Shown: in pieces, positions 20,533 through 31,624 of the stretch
Layout of the letters: the number at the start of each line of letters is the position of its first letter
How positions within the stretch are numbered: the stretch's first letter is position 1
From: Polytrichum commune
Taxonomy: Eukaryota; Streptophyta; Polytrichopsida; Polytrichales; Polytrichaceae
NCBI GenBank assembly: GCA_950295325.1
Contig: OX485807.1
Span: 26,011,666 to 26,075,665, forward strand
Direction: 5' to 3'
Length of the DNA: 64,000 bases
Position numbers and translations under genes: made by a program
The notes under the pieces: model-generated
What the model was told of the DNA's origin: nothing
The model's database searches: none
The model's input: the letters and a program-made list of their open reading frames with translations, nothing else

Positions 20533-21384
20533 ATGCATTACGTAGGAAATCCAAATAGTTTTAGTGCATCATTCTATCACATGAACTTCTTCCATATAGT
20601 GAGACATCAAACCATTTCCATATTCAATACAATTCAACCAATATCAAGTTGTTGTTTTTTTGTGAAGTGTTGCAGAAAAGTTTGAAAGTTTGAGTGAAGT
20701 GTGATTATTTGGGAACCCTTCACATTGAAACGCACATGCACACTTCAAACTTGAACACTGCTCCCGATGCATTCAAGCACTGCTTGTGGGGAAACCGGGG
20801 TGTTATAATTAGACAAACACAGTGTTGTATATAATTATACACCACATATAAACTATAAGGTGTTATATATAGTTAGTTAAGTAATAAAGGTGGCTGCTGG
20901 GAAGCTGTATATATGAATGTTATTAAATTCTAGGTGCCATATTCCATCCACGCGCATGCAGCTAACCCTTCAGACAAGGAGCCGATAAGGCTCTCGTCAC
21001 GCCACCACTTCCAAAGTTCGAGCTGAAACCCAATAAGATATATTATACTGCTCGTTCATTAATGAGAGCCACAAGCGCATAAGAAAAGTATCCAAGTACT
21101 TAGTACAGCTGGCATGGGTTCACCTTATCAAAGCCGAACGGCCGCATAACTTAGGTATAACAACAACACCTAACAAACTAACTTAACACTAACTTGTGAG
21201 ATGCATAGAAGCTTATGCATGTTATATCTCGCATGTATCTCGCTCTCATGCATGGAGCCGGCACTGGCCTTGCAGGTTCTCGCCAGATATTTGTTTGAAT
21301 CTTAGAAGCACGGCACGACTGAAATTTAGCAAGGGCTGCTTCCCACCACGGCTGTCGTGGGATTGAACGGCCAAACGTTGTGGA
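20533..21384. other. No gene recognised
   Basis: AT-rich; it may include the 3' flank of the decayed hAT element. ATATAATTATACACCACATA and related TA-rich stretches occur at 20830-20880. No other structure found. Confidence 0.35.
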
Positions 21385-21960
21385 GAGTCCAAAGACATGG
21401 GCTCAAAATACATAGCCAATAACATATAGGAATGGGAGCCTTCGGCCGGGCACATTATGTGTGAAGCTTCCAAAGGCCAAGCCCAAAGACATGGGCTGGA
21501 AATACATAGCCAATAACATGTAGGAATGGGAGCCTTTGGCCGGGCATTGTACATGTGAAGCTTCCAAAGGCCAAGCCCAAGGAGATGGGCTGGAAATACA
21601 TAGCCAATAACATATAGGAATTGGAGCCTTTGGCCGGGCACAGTACGTGTGAAGCTTTCAAAGGCCAAGCCCAAGGAGATGGGCTAGAAATACATAGCCA
21701 ATAACATATAGGAATTGAAGCCTTCAGCTGGGCACAATATGTGTGAAGCTTTCAAAGGCCAAGCCCAAAGACATGGGCTCGAAATACATAGCCACTAACA
21801 TATAGGAATTGAAGCCTACGGCTGGGCACAATATGTGTGAAGCTTTCAAAGGCCAAGCCCAAAGACATGGGCTCGAAATACATAGCCACTAACATATAGG
21901 AATTGGAGCCTTCAGCCAGGCACAGTGTGTGTGAAGCCTCCGAATGTCAAAGTCCAAAGT
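21385..21960. repeat. Tandem array of a 94-bp unit, about six copies
   Basis: The block CCAAAGACATGGGCT...GAAATACATAGCC...ATATAGGAATTGGAGCC...GGGCACA...GTGTGAAGCTTCCAAAGGCC repeats with equivalent positions at 21391, 21485, 21579, 21673, 21767 and 21861, always exactly 94 bp apart. Copies differ by substitutions without length change. The open frames crossing the array are a consequence of the repeat and not evidence of a gene. Confidence 0.9.
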
Positions 21961-22374
21961 CCAAACACTTTGGCCATGAACTCCCACGGCCTCTTGACTT
22001 GGACAGTTGTAGTGTGAAGTCTCCAAAGGCCAAACCCAAAGGAAGAAAGAGAGGAAGAAAGAACATCCCACTTTTGGTCCCTGTCCAAAACATTCCCCTC
22101 CAGTCTAACGGCCAAGATGTTGTTGGTTTTTGAGTTTTTTTAATGGAAAAAATATCGACGGCCTCTTGACCATAGTTTGGGTTTCCATTCCTATCCGACC
22201 CAAACTTCCTTGGTCAAAAAATATTGCCATGTAGGCGTTTTGGAGAGCAACGGCCCTTGGACTTTGGCCTCCAGTGTGAAGGGTCGAGAGGCCAAAATTC
22301 TTGGTTTCTTGCAATCTGATTGGTGGGAAATCGACGACCTCTCGACCTTCGGCCATAGTGTGAAGCGGCCCTAA

Positions 22375-22835
22375 GGCCACTTCACACATGAGCCAAGAGC
22401 CGTGACCATGAAATTGTGCGAGCCCAAAGAAAATGTCCAAAGGTTGTCCCAAGACACCTCCAAAACCATGTAGTGTGGTCACGGATCCTCAAGTGTAGTG
22501 TGAAGTCATATGTGACCGGGCCCTCAACCAAATGTTATTTCAACGAATTTCTATTCATGCAGGTCCTCACACATGATGAAATAACATATACCAATTGTTG
22601 TGAGCGTTCGGAGTGCCATGGTTGCCCGGGTTTGTGTTAAGCCTACCTCCAAGAGGTGGTTTTTGATGCCATGTAGGAATCCACGTAGACTTTACATCCA
22701 TCTTGCATTCACATACTCCGTTCGTCCCTCGAGCATAGTGTGAAGCGAACTTGAACCGGCTCCGCCTTATCCACCAATGAGAGCGCTTGAAGTGGAACGG
22801 TCACAGGCCCTCGGTCTTGTGTGTGAAGTGGCCCT
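22375..22835. mobile_element. Harbinger-like MITE, copy 2
   Basis: Starts GGCCACTTCACACATGAGCC and ends TGTGTGTGAAGTGGCCC, with TAA on both sides (22372-22374 and 22836-22838). The interior is shared with 11104-11607 and 51701-52182. Confidence 0.8.
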
Positions 22836-22838
22836 AAG

Positions 22839-23439
22839 ACTTGTCTACCTTACTTCTAGAGGAGCTGCATCACGATCCACGAAGAGAATAATAACTTTAT
22901 TGCGGAGATATGTACAAGGAAGAAGGAACATCAACGGGAGGCTTACAAGTGCCGATTTGTGTGGAGATTATGGGGCTATTATCTAAGTCATTGGCATATA
23001 CCCTTATGGTTACATGTACATTGGAGAGAATGCGGGGTTATTTAGGCATCATTCGGGGTCGCCAGTCAAAGAACGGATGGACGATGGGACTTTTAATTTG
23101 GCGACCTTGAGTTCCATCTTGCTTTCTTCCTCCGATGGGGACCGGGTCTTGCATCTTCCAACACAATTTGGTGATGCACTTTCTTTCGGCCAATAGGGCT
23201 AGCTATACGCGCCACTTAATTTAATCGATCGATCGCATTGAACACCTCGAAAGCCGCGACAATGAGGCAGTGGAGGAGGAGGAGGAGGTTGGGAACTTAA
23301 TTAAGAAGTCGGAGCTTGGAAGGTGTCCGGGCCTGAACTGTCGGCATGCAAATCTATTTAAGGTGTGTGGGTGCTATTTGGTTCGTTTTCCCGTGCTCTC
23401 CAACTACTCCTAGTACCCAATCACATTTTCACACAATGA
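22839..23439. other. No gene recognised
   Basis: Mixed-composition DNA including a GGAGGAGGAGGAGGAGG stretch near 23271-23287. Short frames only. Confidence 0.35.
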
Positions 23440-23833
23440 GGGCCGGTTTACACTACGGTGGAGAAGGCCTCCGGTCGGTCAAGAATGCTTGGCCAAGACA
23501 TGGTTATATGAGGCAAATGGTGGATGTGCCGGAGAAGAATTAAAGGCAATAAATTATTTTTATTGAGTTGGGCTTCTCCAGAGGAGGAGTTTCTTGACCG
23601 GCCTCTTGAGGTCGGACAAGAAACTCCTCCTCCGGAGAAGCCCAGCTCCAAAAAGTGCCGCCATGTAGGCAGCCATGTCATTTTATCATCCATGGGAAAA
23701 GTTCACCACCATTATTTTCTTCACCTAGTGTAAACACCCACCGGTCAAGAGTTGCATTTTCGACCAACCACAATTGAAAAACGCCCTTTTTTACAGGACC
23801 GGTGGACTTCTCCACCGTAGTGTAAACCAGTCC
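23440..23833. mobile_element. 394-bp Harbinger-like MITE with long TIRs and an internal hairpin
   Basis: The left end GGGCCGGTTTACACTACGGT pairs, through about 36 bp, with the right end CCACCGTAGTGTAAACCAGTCC. TGA flanks both ends (23437-23439 and 23834-23836), again a TNA duplication. A separate, near-perfect inverted repeat lies inside at 23568-23645. Confidence 0.75.
23568..23645. repeat. Perfect-looking hairpin inside the MITE
   Basis: TTGGGCTTCTCCAGAGGAGG and the following AGTTTCTTG pair with CAAGAAACTCCTCCTCCGGA and the following GAAGCCCAG around a loop of about 20 nt that can itself pair (ACCGGCCTC/GAGGTCGG). Transcribed, it would form a stable stem of roughly 30 bp. Confidence 0.75.
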
Positions 23834-23836
23834 TGA

Positions 23837-24985
23837 GACTTTGTTTTTGTTGTGTTCGTAGATTCGTCGATTCTCCAACTCGATTTTACGTCTCATGGGG
23901 ACGGAAGGATGAAGTCATGTCATCATTTGTCGCGAAGAGTGAAGGTGAACTTACACTAATTTGCCCCATCTAGCGAGGGCATGCTTATAGTGTGTGTGGG
24001 AAATTAGTGAAGGTGATACTCGTTTCTTTTACGTTCTAAAATTAGAATCACCATAAGATCTAGTGTTTCAAGAATCCACAATCCTGGAAACTCTCAATAC
24101 AAATTCTCTTCAATTTTCTAGCGTTGGGAGATACCTTAAGAGTGATTGGTGCCAATTGAGAAGAAGAAGAAGAAGTCCCTTTGAACTCATCATAACAAAT
24201 TCATGCACTGTACAAACACCTAAAAGCACACAATGTTTTTTTTTAAAAGCATGGTAAATAAGCATGTATACATAAATTTAGTACCACTCAATATAACTTT
24301 CAACCCTCACTAATTTTGAGATTTGGCAAAATAGTGTGTGCTTCTAAAATTAGTACCTCGTGCACTAAATGGGATAATAATCAGCGTAGATTATAGCACG
24401 TGAATGGCTAGCTAATCCCTTGAAGTCGCGATTCCATAGCCAACTTGAAGTGGCCAGCAATGTGAGTTCTGTGTCCGTAAAACCAGAGTGAAATGTGCGC
24501 TGGCCACGCCCCTTTAAACAATATTCCAGGAAAATAGAATATAACTTTTAGTTTTAGAATATATGTGGCTCTTGAAGTTACCTCATCTTCCGTGACCCGT
24601 TCTTTAAGTATCACGTGGCCACTTGTGCATGTGTCCATGTGTGCAATTTCCTCCCCTTGAATTTGGCTCATGATTATTGGTTTGCAACGGGGGTTAAAAG
24701 CGCACCCATTGGCCAAACACCAAGCACAAATTATTATCTCAATAAATCACCCCACAATGGGTTGCATAATATTCCTCAGTTGATGAGTTGTGTTCATGGA
24801 CCCCACAACATATTTGAGAATAAAGTTTTCGGATGTCGGAATCCCATCGCTCATAATGAATATGAAGGTAGGGTAGATGAATGCATCTCATCAACTGGGT
24901 AACGTTATGTCCATTTGACCTTACCAAAACTCGCGTGTACCTTAATCTTTTATTGTCGCCCGGGCTAGATCACATCTTCATTTGG
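23837..24985. other. No gene recognised
   Basis: AT-rich; contains AGAAGAAGAAGAAG at about 24161 and a T-run at about 24237. No motif-bearing frame or TIR found. Confidence 0.35.
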
Positions 24986-24988
24986 CTG

Positions 24989-25178
24989 GGCCCCGCCCTT
25001 CCCACTGCTTGGTTTTCCTGCCCGCACCTGCATGGGACCTCTTCCTCGTTGGGAACCAATGTGACAATAGCTTAAGTGATTGGGTATTATCACATTGGTT
25101 CCCAACGAGGAGGAGTTTCCATGCAGGTTCAGGCAGGAAGACTGGGCAGTGAAGAAAGCGTGGGAGGGGCGGGGCCCA
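24989..25178. mobile_element. GC-rich hairpin (foldback) MITE
   Basis: The left arm GGGCCCCGCCCTTCCCACTG...CTGCATGGGACCTCTTCCTCGTTGGGAACCAATGTGA pairs with the right arm TCACATTGGTTCCCAACGAG...CATGCAGG...GCAGTGAAG...GGGAGGGGCGGGGCCC around a 30-nt spacer. The arms are about 75-90 bp and imperfect. The same right-arm sequence opens the window at 1-57, so this is a multi-copy family. I could not fix a target duplication. Confidence 0.75.
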
Positions 25179-25179
25179 G

Positions 25180-26394
25180 GGCTTTATTATTACCTCGATC
25201 TATTTCCAAACAACAAACCAATCTTTGCAACCTCAATTTTGATCATTTTGTACTTCTAGGGTTTGTCTCATAGTGAGTTGAACATATTGTTTAAATGAAT
25301 TTTTTAAGTTGTGGTTTAGAACATGATAAACATGTAAAGCTATAGAAAGTTTTGAAACATGCATACACAACCATTCTTCGATGATTGACAGTTGTTCCGT
25401 GGGGCCAACACCACTAGCTATTGATGGTGGGATTTATTATGAATTGTTCGAATCTCCATGAAGTTCGAATTGCATCTGAACTTATGGTGGATATGATGAC
25501 CGAGGTTTTATTAATTCATGGTGATGGACAAACTAAAACTGTGTATTTTGATGTGTTCTATTTACGCATGATAATAATATACACTTAATTTAGTGGATGT
25601 AGCTAGATTCCAACATCACAAGGCTACATTCTCACTTTGGCCGATAACTTCCTTAACCCGAAATGGCAAACCACCAAGCTAGAGAGGTGCCAATGACAAG
25701 ATTGGATAATGTGCTTATGACGTAGACACCACTATAGGTTTAATAGTTGATAGAATTGGGAGCCCAATCCATGTGATCGATTAGAAATAAAAAGAGTGTC
25801 TACTTTGACCTCTTATAATTTTTGCATATGAACTCCAATTTTGAAACGACAATCTCCATGATTCATAATAGTTAACCAGGTCAAACAATTATGAGTGCAA
25901 TCCAATGGCAAAATTTGACATTGGAGGTGACAGTGATCACATTAGGGCCACATAATCATCATGATTAATGGCTACATAGAAGCTACAAATGTTTGTATTT
26001 GTAAGGTAAGCTAGAGCTTCATGGTGTCTATGTACTCTCATCCATGAGAAAAGGTGAAAACGCAATGAAATAAGCTATAGCTCAATTTTTTTTTTTACAG
26101 TTTTGATAAATTTGACTTCGAAATGCCATAAAGACCCCAAAGTAGTCTAGTTAATATGAACCGACACTCAACCTACAAGGACTTTTTTTTAACAAAATCC
26201 CTCAACTTCTTAATGGTTATCGTATGGGAAGTGGACTCTCCATTGGAAACCTAAATAATGTGCGTGGGTCACTTTGAAATCAAACCCTATGTATACAAGA
26301 ACTTTATGAAGAAAAACAAATGTATATGTACGACCGGCATGCTGGGAAATGGATTCATTTATTAATACTATTCAACTTTGTTAATTTGAGATAA
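25180..26394. other. No gene recognised
   Basis: AT-rich intergenic DNA. No inverted or tandem repeat beyond short A/T runs. Confidence 0.35.
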
Positions 26395-26480
26395 TTTTCC
26401 AGAAGTCGTGAACCTCAACCCGTTATTCCTCAAACTCAACCGATTCATATGTAACTAACAGTTGGTTTCCCCATTCATTG
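26395..26480 (+). repeat. Dispersed repeat C, 3' fragment
   Basis: GTCGTGAACCTCAACCCGTTA, TTCCTCAAACTCAACCGATTC and AACTAACAGTTGGTTTCCCC match the 3' part of repeat C. Confidence 0.5.
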
Positions 26481-26504
26481 GGTGTAGACATTAATTGCAT
26501 GCCA

Positions 26505-26507
<3 letters not shown>

Positions 26508-26537
<30 letters not shown>
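26508..26537. repeat. (TA)n microsatellite
   Basis: About 15 TA units running into CATACATACACA. Confidence 0.9.
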
Positions 26538-26542
<5 letters not shown>

Positions 26543-26914
26543 CATACACATTTTCGTATTCAAAGTCTCCACAAAGTTCTCATCGGTTGAAAGTGTCAAC
26601 TTATTGGAAAACTCTCGATTCATAGCAATTTTTTCTTGGTTGTAGCCGATCCGATCGATTGTTGGGATTGACTTCGAAGTTTCTAAATTCCCACTTGCCA
26701 AGACACGCACCACCATAGAAATTGAATGCTGCCATAAAAGCACAACAAAATAATAAGGAGCCTTTAAGTGATTTCAAACGAGCGGCTGCTTGACGTGATC
26801 GGGAACCGGTTATTAATAGCTTGTTCACCAACCTTCTAGGTATTGGAGCCTCGGGAACAACTAGAGGGAGAATTATTGCATGCGAGCATACACCACTTGA
26901 CCCTCATAGGGTTG

Positions 26915-27165
26915 TGCCAGTGATCGGGGAGATTTTTGGGCATAACTTAGCTGGTTGAGATTCTTAATGTTTGCAAGTCCAACCGGTTACATGTTGTTGA
27001 TATCCTTCGGGTTTTCCTTTGTTAAATTGGGGTGTATTCTATAAATTCCTCTAAAATGATCGGTAATTTTCATGCAGTCTTGAACTTCAACTGGGTATTT
27101 TTCAAACTCAACCGCTTCATATGTAACTAATTGTTGGTTCTCCCCGATCATAGGTTTGTGCCCGA
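26915..27165 (+). repeat. Dispersed repeat C, near-complete copy
   Basis: CAAGTCCAACCGGTTACATG, GGGTTTTCCTTTGTTAAATTG, AATTCCTCTAAAATGATCGG, TTGAACTTCAACTGGGTATT and AACTCAACCGCTTCATATG occur in consensus order. Confidence 0.6.
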
Positions 27166-27169
27166 TTCA

Positions 27170-28280
27170 ATTCATATGACTTGGACTAGAGTAATACAAA
27201 ACTTTGAAACTTATTTTAGTATTTGATTGTCTTTAACTAGCAATGCATGGGTTGCGTCCTATTTCAAGGATTTTATGTTGGATGAATGAGAGGTATAGTC
27301 ATATGCGATAACTTTGTCTCTCCTTTCATAACTTTATAATTTGTGATGCTTGTGACAAATTGGGGTCCACCTACTGTAAGGTATGTAGTAAACCCTAATT
27401 TTTGTATCAAGGGGACTCTTGAACATGATAGGGTCAACGGGCTCAAATTCACAACAACAATGATGAAGATGTTTGGTTTTGTTCTTATTTTTGTATGTTT
27501 CTTGATGGTGGTTAATAAGGTAGTTATGTGGCCATATTGTGGGCACTTCCGACTCTAAAATGAGTTGAGTTGTTGGGTTGGCTAGAGAATTGTCTCATTC
27601 ATCAACAATTGTGAATCACAAAGATTATAATCAGCCTTAGAGTGTGGGAATCAACTAGGAGAAAGGAACCCCCAAACCTATATCATGAACTTAACCACAA
27701 AGTGTTACCATGTTTAAAGAGTATTTCGTGGCTTAGACACTCATGTAGGTTGGCCCACCGCTTGAAAGTGATACAACGGATGAAATGTGGATAGATGACA
27801 TTCAACTATAGCAATTCCTCCACACATGTGCAAATTATATATACACTATGTGGGGAGGGAGGTCTTCATCGTTGAAGTTGATTGTAAAGTGCTTCGCTCC
27901 CCAACATATTTTTGTGGTAGATAATGTCCAAGGGAGGGGGACATTATGCACGTAAGGGCATGCATCAAGGGCAAAGCCCAAGAGGTGGGTTTGTACGCAC
28001 ATAATGCCCCCCCCAGGATATTTTCTCACATAAAGCCACTTCAATGTTTTTGGGTTGTTGGATGTCCATGAGATCTTAGCCACACTTAACATTTAGTCGT
28101 GGAATTATAGCAAGAAGTTCTTTACATAACTAGCCTGCCAACAGAGAAGGGAAAAGAAAATGCACATGTTTTACATAATGTGATAACGGTGCCAATCAAC
28201 GTAGCTAGCAAATTTAACTAGGAATTGGGAACTCATGTTCATCCCCTACTCAACACTTTGCCATTTCAAATCTTAGAGTT
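27170..28280. other. No gene recognised
   Basis: AT-rich. The stretch ATGTGGCC(A/C)TATTGTGGGCACTTCC at about 27528 recurs near 55832, so dispersed repeats are present. A poly-C run is at about 28012. Confidence 0.35.
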
Positions 28281-28284
28281 GAAC

Positions 28285-28500
28285 TAAGATGTAAAATTCA
28301 CATAACGCCACACACAAATACCCTTGAAATGATGATTGAATAGGTCCTCCCAATTGTGTTGATTATTGAATCTAGAATGATGTTTATATACATCATGAGC
28401 ACACGATTTCAATCTCATCGTACTACGTGTCTTTGTTTGTGAGAGTTTGAGTCTTTAAGAACGAGCCTTGTAATAAGCTTGCACCACTCAAATATATTAG
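28285..28500 (+). repeat. Dispersed repeat A, divergent copy
   Basis: GTGTTGATTATTGAATCTAGAATGATG, GAGCACACGATTTCAATCTC and ACCACTCAAATATATTAGGTG fit repeat A. Confidence 0.45.
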
Positions 28501-28504
28501 GTGT

Positions 28505-30329
28505 TCGATGAAGGAAGAGCGGTCACATAGGCAAGAAGGCCCACAAGAGATGGTAGAGTGATGAGTGAACCCCTTGGCACGGAAGATCATATTGGCTTCT
28601 AAGTTAAAAGCTTGTCACGTTTCCCATCGGGTTGCACAAGTGGGACAAATTGGTTTTGGTTATATGGTAGGGTCGGGAGGGGAGGGAAGGAAGGAAGGTT
28701 CCCTTGGACCCCGCAAACTTCCAAGTTGGAACTTTCCCCTTTCATGCGTGGCTACCAAGTCACGCGGTGCAAAATGGAGAGAGAGAGGAAGTGGGAATTA
28801 TCACATACAAGTGTACTTTTCATTTATTTTATAAAGGAACTTCCCTTCAGCTTGGGTCAGTGGCCGATTCATCTCAAATGATTCTAAGTGCACTAATTTT
28901 GGGTCTTTTAAGTCAATTTTGTAGTGAAATCGATTTTAGAAGTAACCCCGGGGTTGCACACTATTTTAGGGCTTATATGTTGGATGAATGAGAGGTACGC
29001 TCGTATGCATATACAATACTTCCATGAACTCTGTTCAAAATGGCTCGTGGAAGGCACGCTTTCTCCACTGGTTTTTCTTGGTGTTCGTCTTTGCAATAAG
29101 GTCGAGGCACCTATAGTCGACCCTTTCCATTTAACCACTCACTAGGGGTCATGTGATGCCGACATTGATGAGATCTACATGTTTCATGCCAACGGAGTTA
29201 AGGTTTATGTGGTGGTTGGCTTGTGAATGATTACCCTCATAAGAGTTTTTACAACAATCAAAGAATTTAGATGAGTGGGCTATGGGCTAACCCATAGATC
29301 GACTATGTGTTACCCTAACTTTATTGCTTTGAAATTTGTAACAATTTCCATATTCATGAAACTTTGTTTTTCAAATGTAGTTTGTTGCACTCTCCTTAGA
29401 ATTTGTTTCTCTTTGCAAGAAAATGAAAAAAACCTCCACTATTACTCCTCCTAAACATATGCAAACTCTCTTATTTTATTAGTTATAGATGCCTCAACCT
29501 TACATGGTGGCCTCATGTATATCTTTATTTCTTATTTAAAAAAAGCTTACCAAATACAAAACACACCAAAAAGAAAAAATCCATTTCACACTAATCTCAA
29601 TGATCCACTGAAAGGTTTGGTCCGTGTCCGAGTCAAAAGAGCCCACAAGAGGGAACTCTTGGCCAAACTTACCAAAACACAAAGCAAGTCTCCAAGTGGG
29701 ATGGTTGGCATTTTTTTGGGTATGTGGGCCTTATGTGGTTACTATTTTCAATTGGACACCTATATTTGAGTGGTAATGGCAAGGATTCTACTTGGATATG
29801 TGCAATAAGGTAGACTAACGTCATGTTATCAACATTCCATATTGTTTTGAATATTATAACATTACACAACATTAGGGTGTTGCACCCTAGGGCTGGAAAT
29901 GTTGGGAGCATATTGTCCCTTTTATGTTGGGCCACCTTACTGAGTGAACAATACTCAAATTAAGTATATTCACTATGTGAGGGTAAAACTACAATTGAAT
30001 CGGAGTTGAGGGTATACTATTGAATGTTTAAATTTTTTGAATAAAAAAATAACTTTGAAATGACAATCTTTGTGATTTTCATTTTTTGGATAATATTTCA
30101 TCCAATCAAAAGCCCAAAAAGGTGTCCCAAAGGATACTTTATTTGAGGTGACTTGACACTAGATGTATCTTGAAAACCTCCGAATTGGTCTACTCAAAGT
30201 CATTTGAAATGATTGACAACAAACCTAAAGGGGGGGGGTAGGGTTTTTATGTTGAATGTATGACATCATAAGTCATTTTATGTGGAAAGGGATGAAAATC
30301 AAGACATAACATACATGCCATGGGCGAGG
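28505..30329. other. No gene recognised
   Basis: Contains GGGAGGGGAGGGAAGGAAGGAAGG at about 28674-28697 and overlapping chance frames at 28565-28991 on the plus strand. No protein family is recognised in any of the three frames. Confidence 0.3.
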
Positions 30330-30332
30330 TTA

Positions 30333-30819
30333 GGGTCACTTTACACTCGAGCTTGAGGGCCATTTACCCGTGACATACAAATCATGTGATTGGTCGAGAA
30401 ACCGGAGATGGTTCGAGTTCACTTTACACTAGACCTCGAGGGCATGAAAGACTAAAGAAATTTAAATGGATATTCGAATGAACAATGTTTCATGGTCTAC
30501 TGCATATTGCATTAGGACCATGAAGAATAGGTGGGTCTAACGCAAAATCAGGAGTTGTGCTAAGCGATTAAATTACCATAACCTTCTAGATATATAATAT
30601 TGCCGTGTTGGAGTCTTGGACTACCTACAATATAAAATGGATTTGCCATGAAATATGTTGCGATCCCTCAACATAGTTCACCTGCACTTTATACTAAGCT
30701 CAAAGACCCATCAATTGGTAAAACTGGAGTTATGCTTCCCATGATATGGCCTTTCAATGGTTTTCAAGGGCCCTTAGATTTTCATGGTCACGGCTCTTGG
30801 TCCATGTGTAAAGAAACAC
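30333..30819. mobile_element. Harbinger-like MITE, divergent copy
   Basis: Starts GGGTCACTTTACACTCGAGC and ends CCATGTGTAAAGAAACAC. TTA lies on both sides (30330-30332 and 30820-30822). The terminal 14 bases pair with three mismatches. Internal GGTCACGGCTCTTGGTCCATG matches the family's end region. Confidence 0.6.
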
Positions 30820-30989
30820 TTAGGATTAGAGGGACGGGTCCCAAATGTGAAAAGGGTTTAAGAAGAGTCATTGTTCATCCAAAAATAATGTCGACCATTC
30901 GTGGTGGTCTCGGAATCTTTATTTGGTAATTGAACGAGGATGTGGGGACCTCATGACAAAAGGTGTGGAGTTGGTGTGGAGTTGTCTCA

Positions 30990-31620
30990 TCAACGAGATT
31001 GAACAATCTAACAATGATGTAAGTAGGGTCCCGAATGGAAGGGAAAAAGGTGTGACAAAGCTCATCAATCATCCACGGAAAATATCTTCCATCCATGGGG
31101 TTGCCGCCTCATGTTCTATGAGCAAGCAATGATGTGGGAGCAAATGGGAAAGGTGTGGCAGAGCTCAATAGACCTAAAAAGATCATCATCCATCCATCCA
31201 TCCATCCATGGTGGAGTTGTCTTGACTCCTATCAAGACGGAGTCCCAACGTGAGATGGACATGTATTTTATTGAAAAGGGGTATCACTACACTAAATATT
31301 GTATTCAATGTCACTTACTATTTGGAATTATGAAATGCTACATACTGTAAATCTCATATTCTACTAACAAATGTCAAATTTGTTGTATGGATATTATAAA
31401 AAAATAATAACCTTACATGACTCGTGCATGTTATAATGTCTGTATATGAAAATTGAGGTTTAACACAACTTTCCCCGTTAAGTCCTCAATATCATCGCTT
31501 AATCCTTATGGATGATAAGACTTCGCCATGGACGGGTCGTATTTTATAAGGATGATTGATGAGGTTTGTCACACCTTTCCCAATTTAAGACCCCGAACCA
31601 TTTGCTTGATCTCGTTTGGA
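30990..31620. repeat. Inverted-repeat element interrupted by a CACTACACT MITE
   Basis: GGTGTGACAAAGCTCATCAATCATCC (31050-31076) is the inverse of GGATGATTGATGAGGTTTGTCACACC (about 31547-31572). Outer sequences (an AACGAGATTGAACAA block and a TTGCTTGATCTCGTTTG block) also oppose each other. Between the arms lies (CATC)n at about 31186-31208 and the start of a CACTACACT element at 31285. Confidence 0.5.
31285..31425. mobile_element. CACTACACT MITE, right end not found
   Basis: CACTACACTAAATATTGTATTCAATGTCACTTACTATTT closely matches 18825 onward, and CTACTAACAAATGTCAAATTTG then GGATATTATA follows the family interior. The right TIR is not recognisable, so the end given is approximate. Confidence 0.5.
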
Positions 31621-31624
31621 AGGG

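Noticed and set aside
21385-21960. CRISPR-like array
   Set aside because: The whole 94-bp unit is repeated without unique spacers, and the genome is eukaryotic.
21246-22115. Open frames of 60-142 codons over the 94-bp array
   Set aside because: The repeated peptide arises because the 94-bp unit lacks stops in some frames. 94 is not a multiple of three, so copies fall in different frames, unlike a repeat protein.
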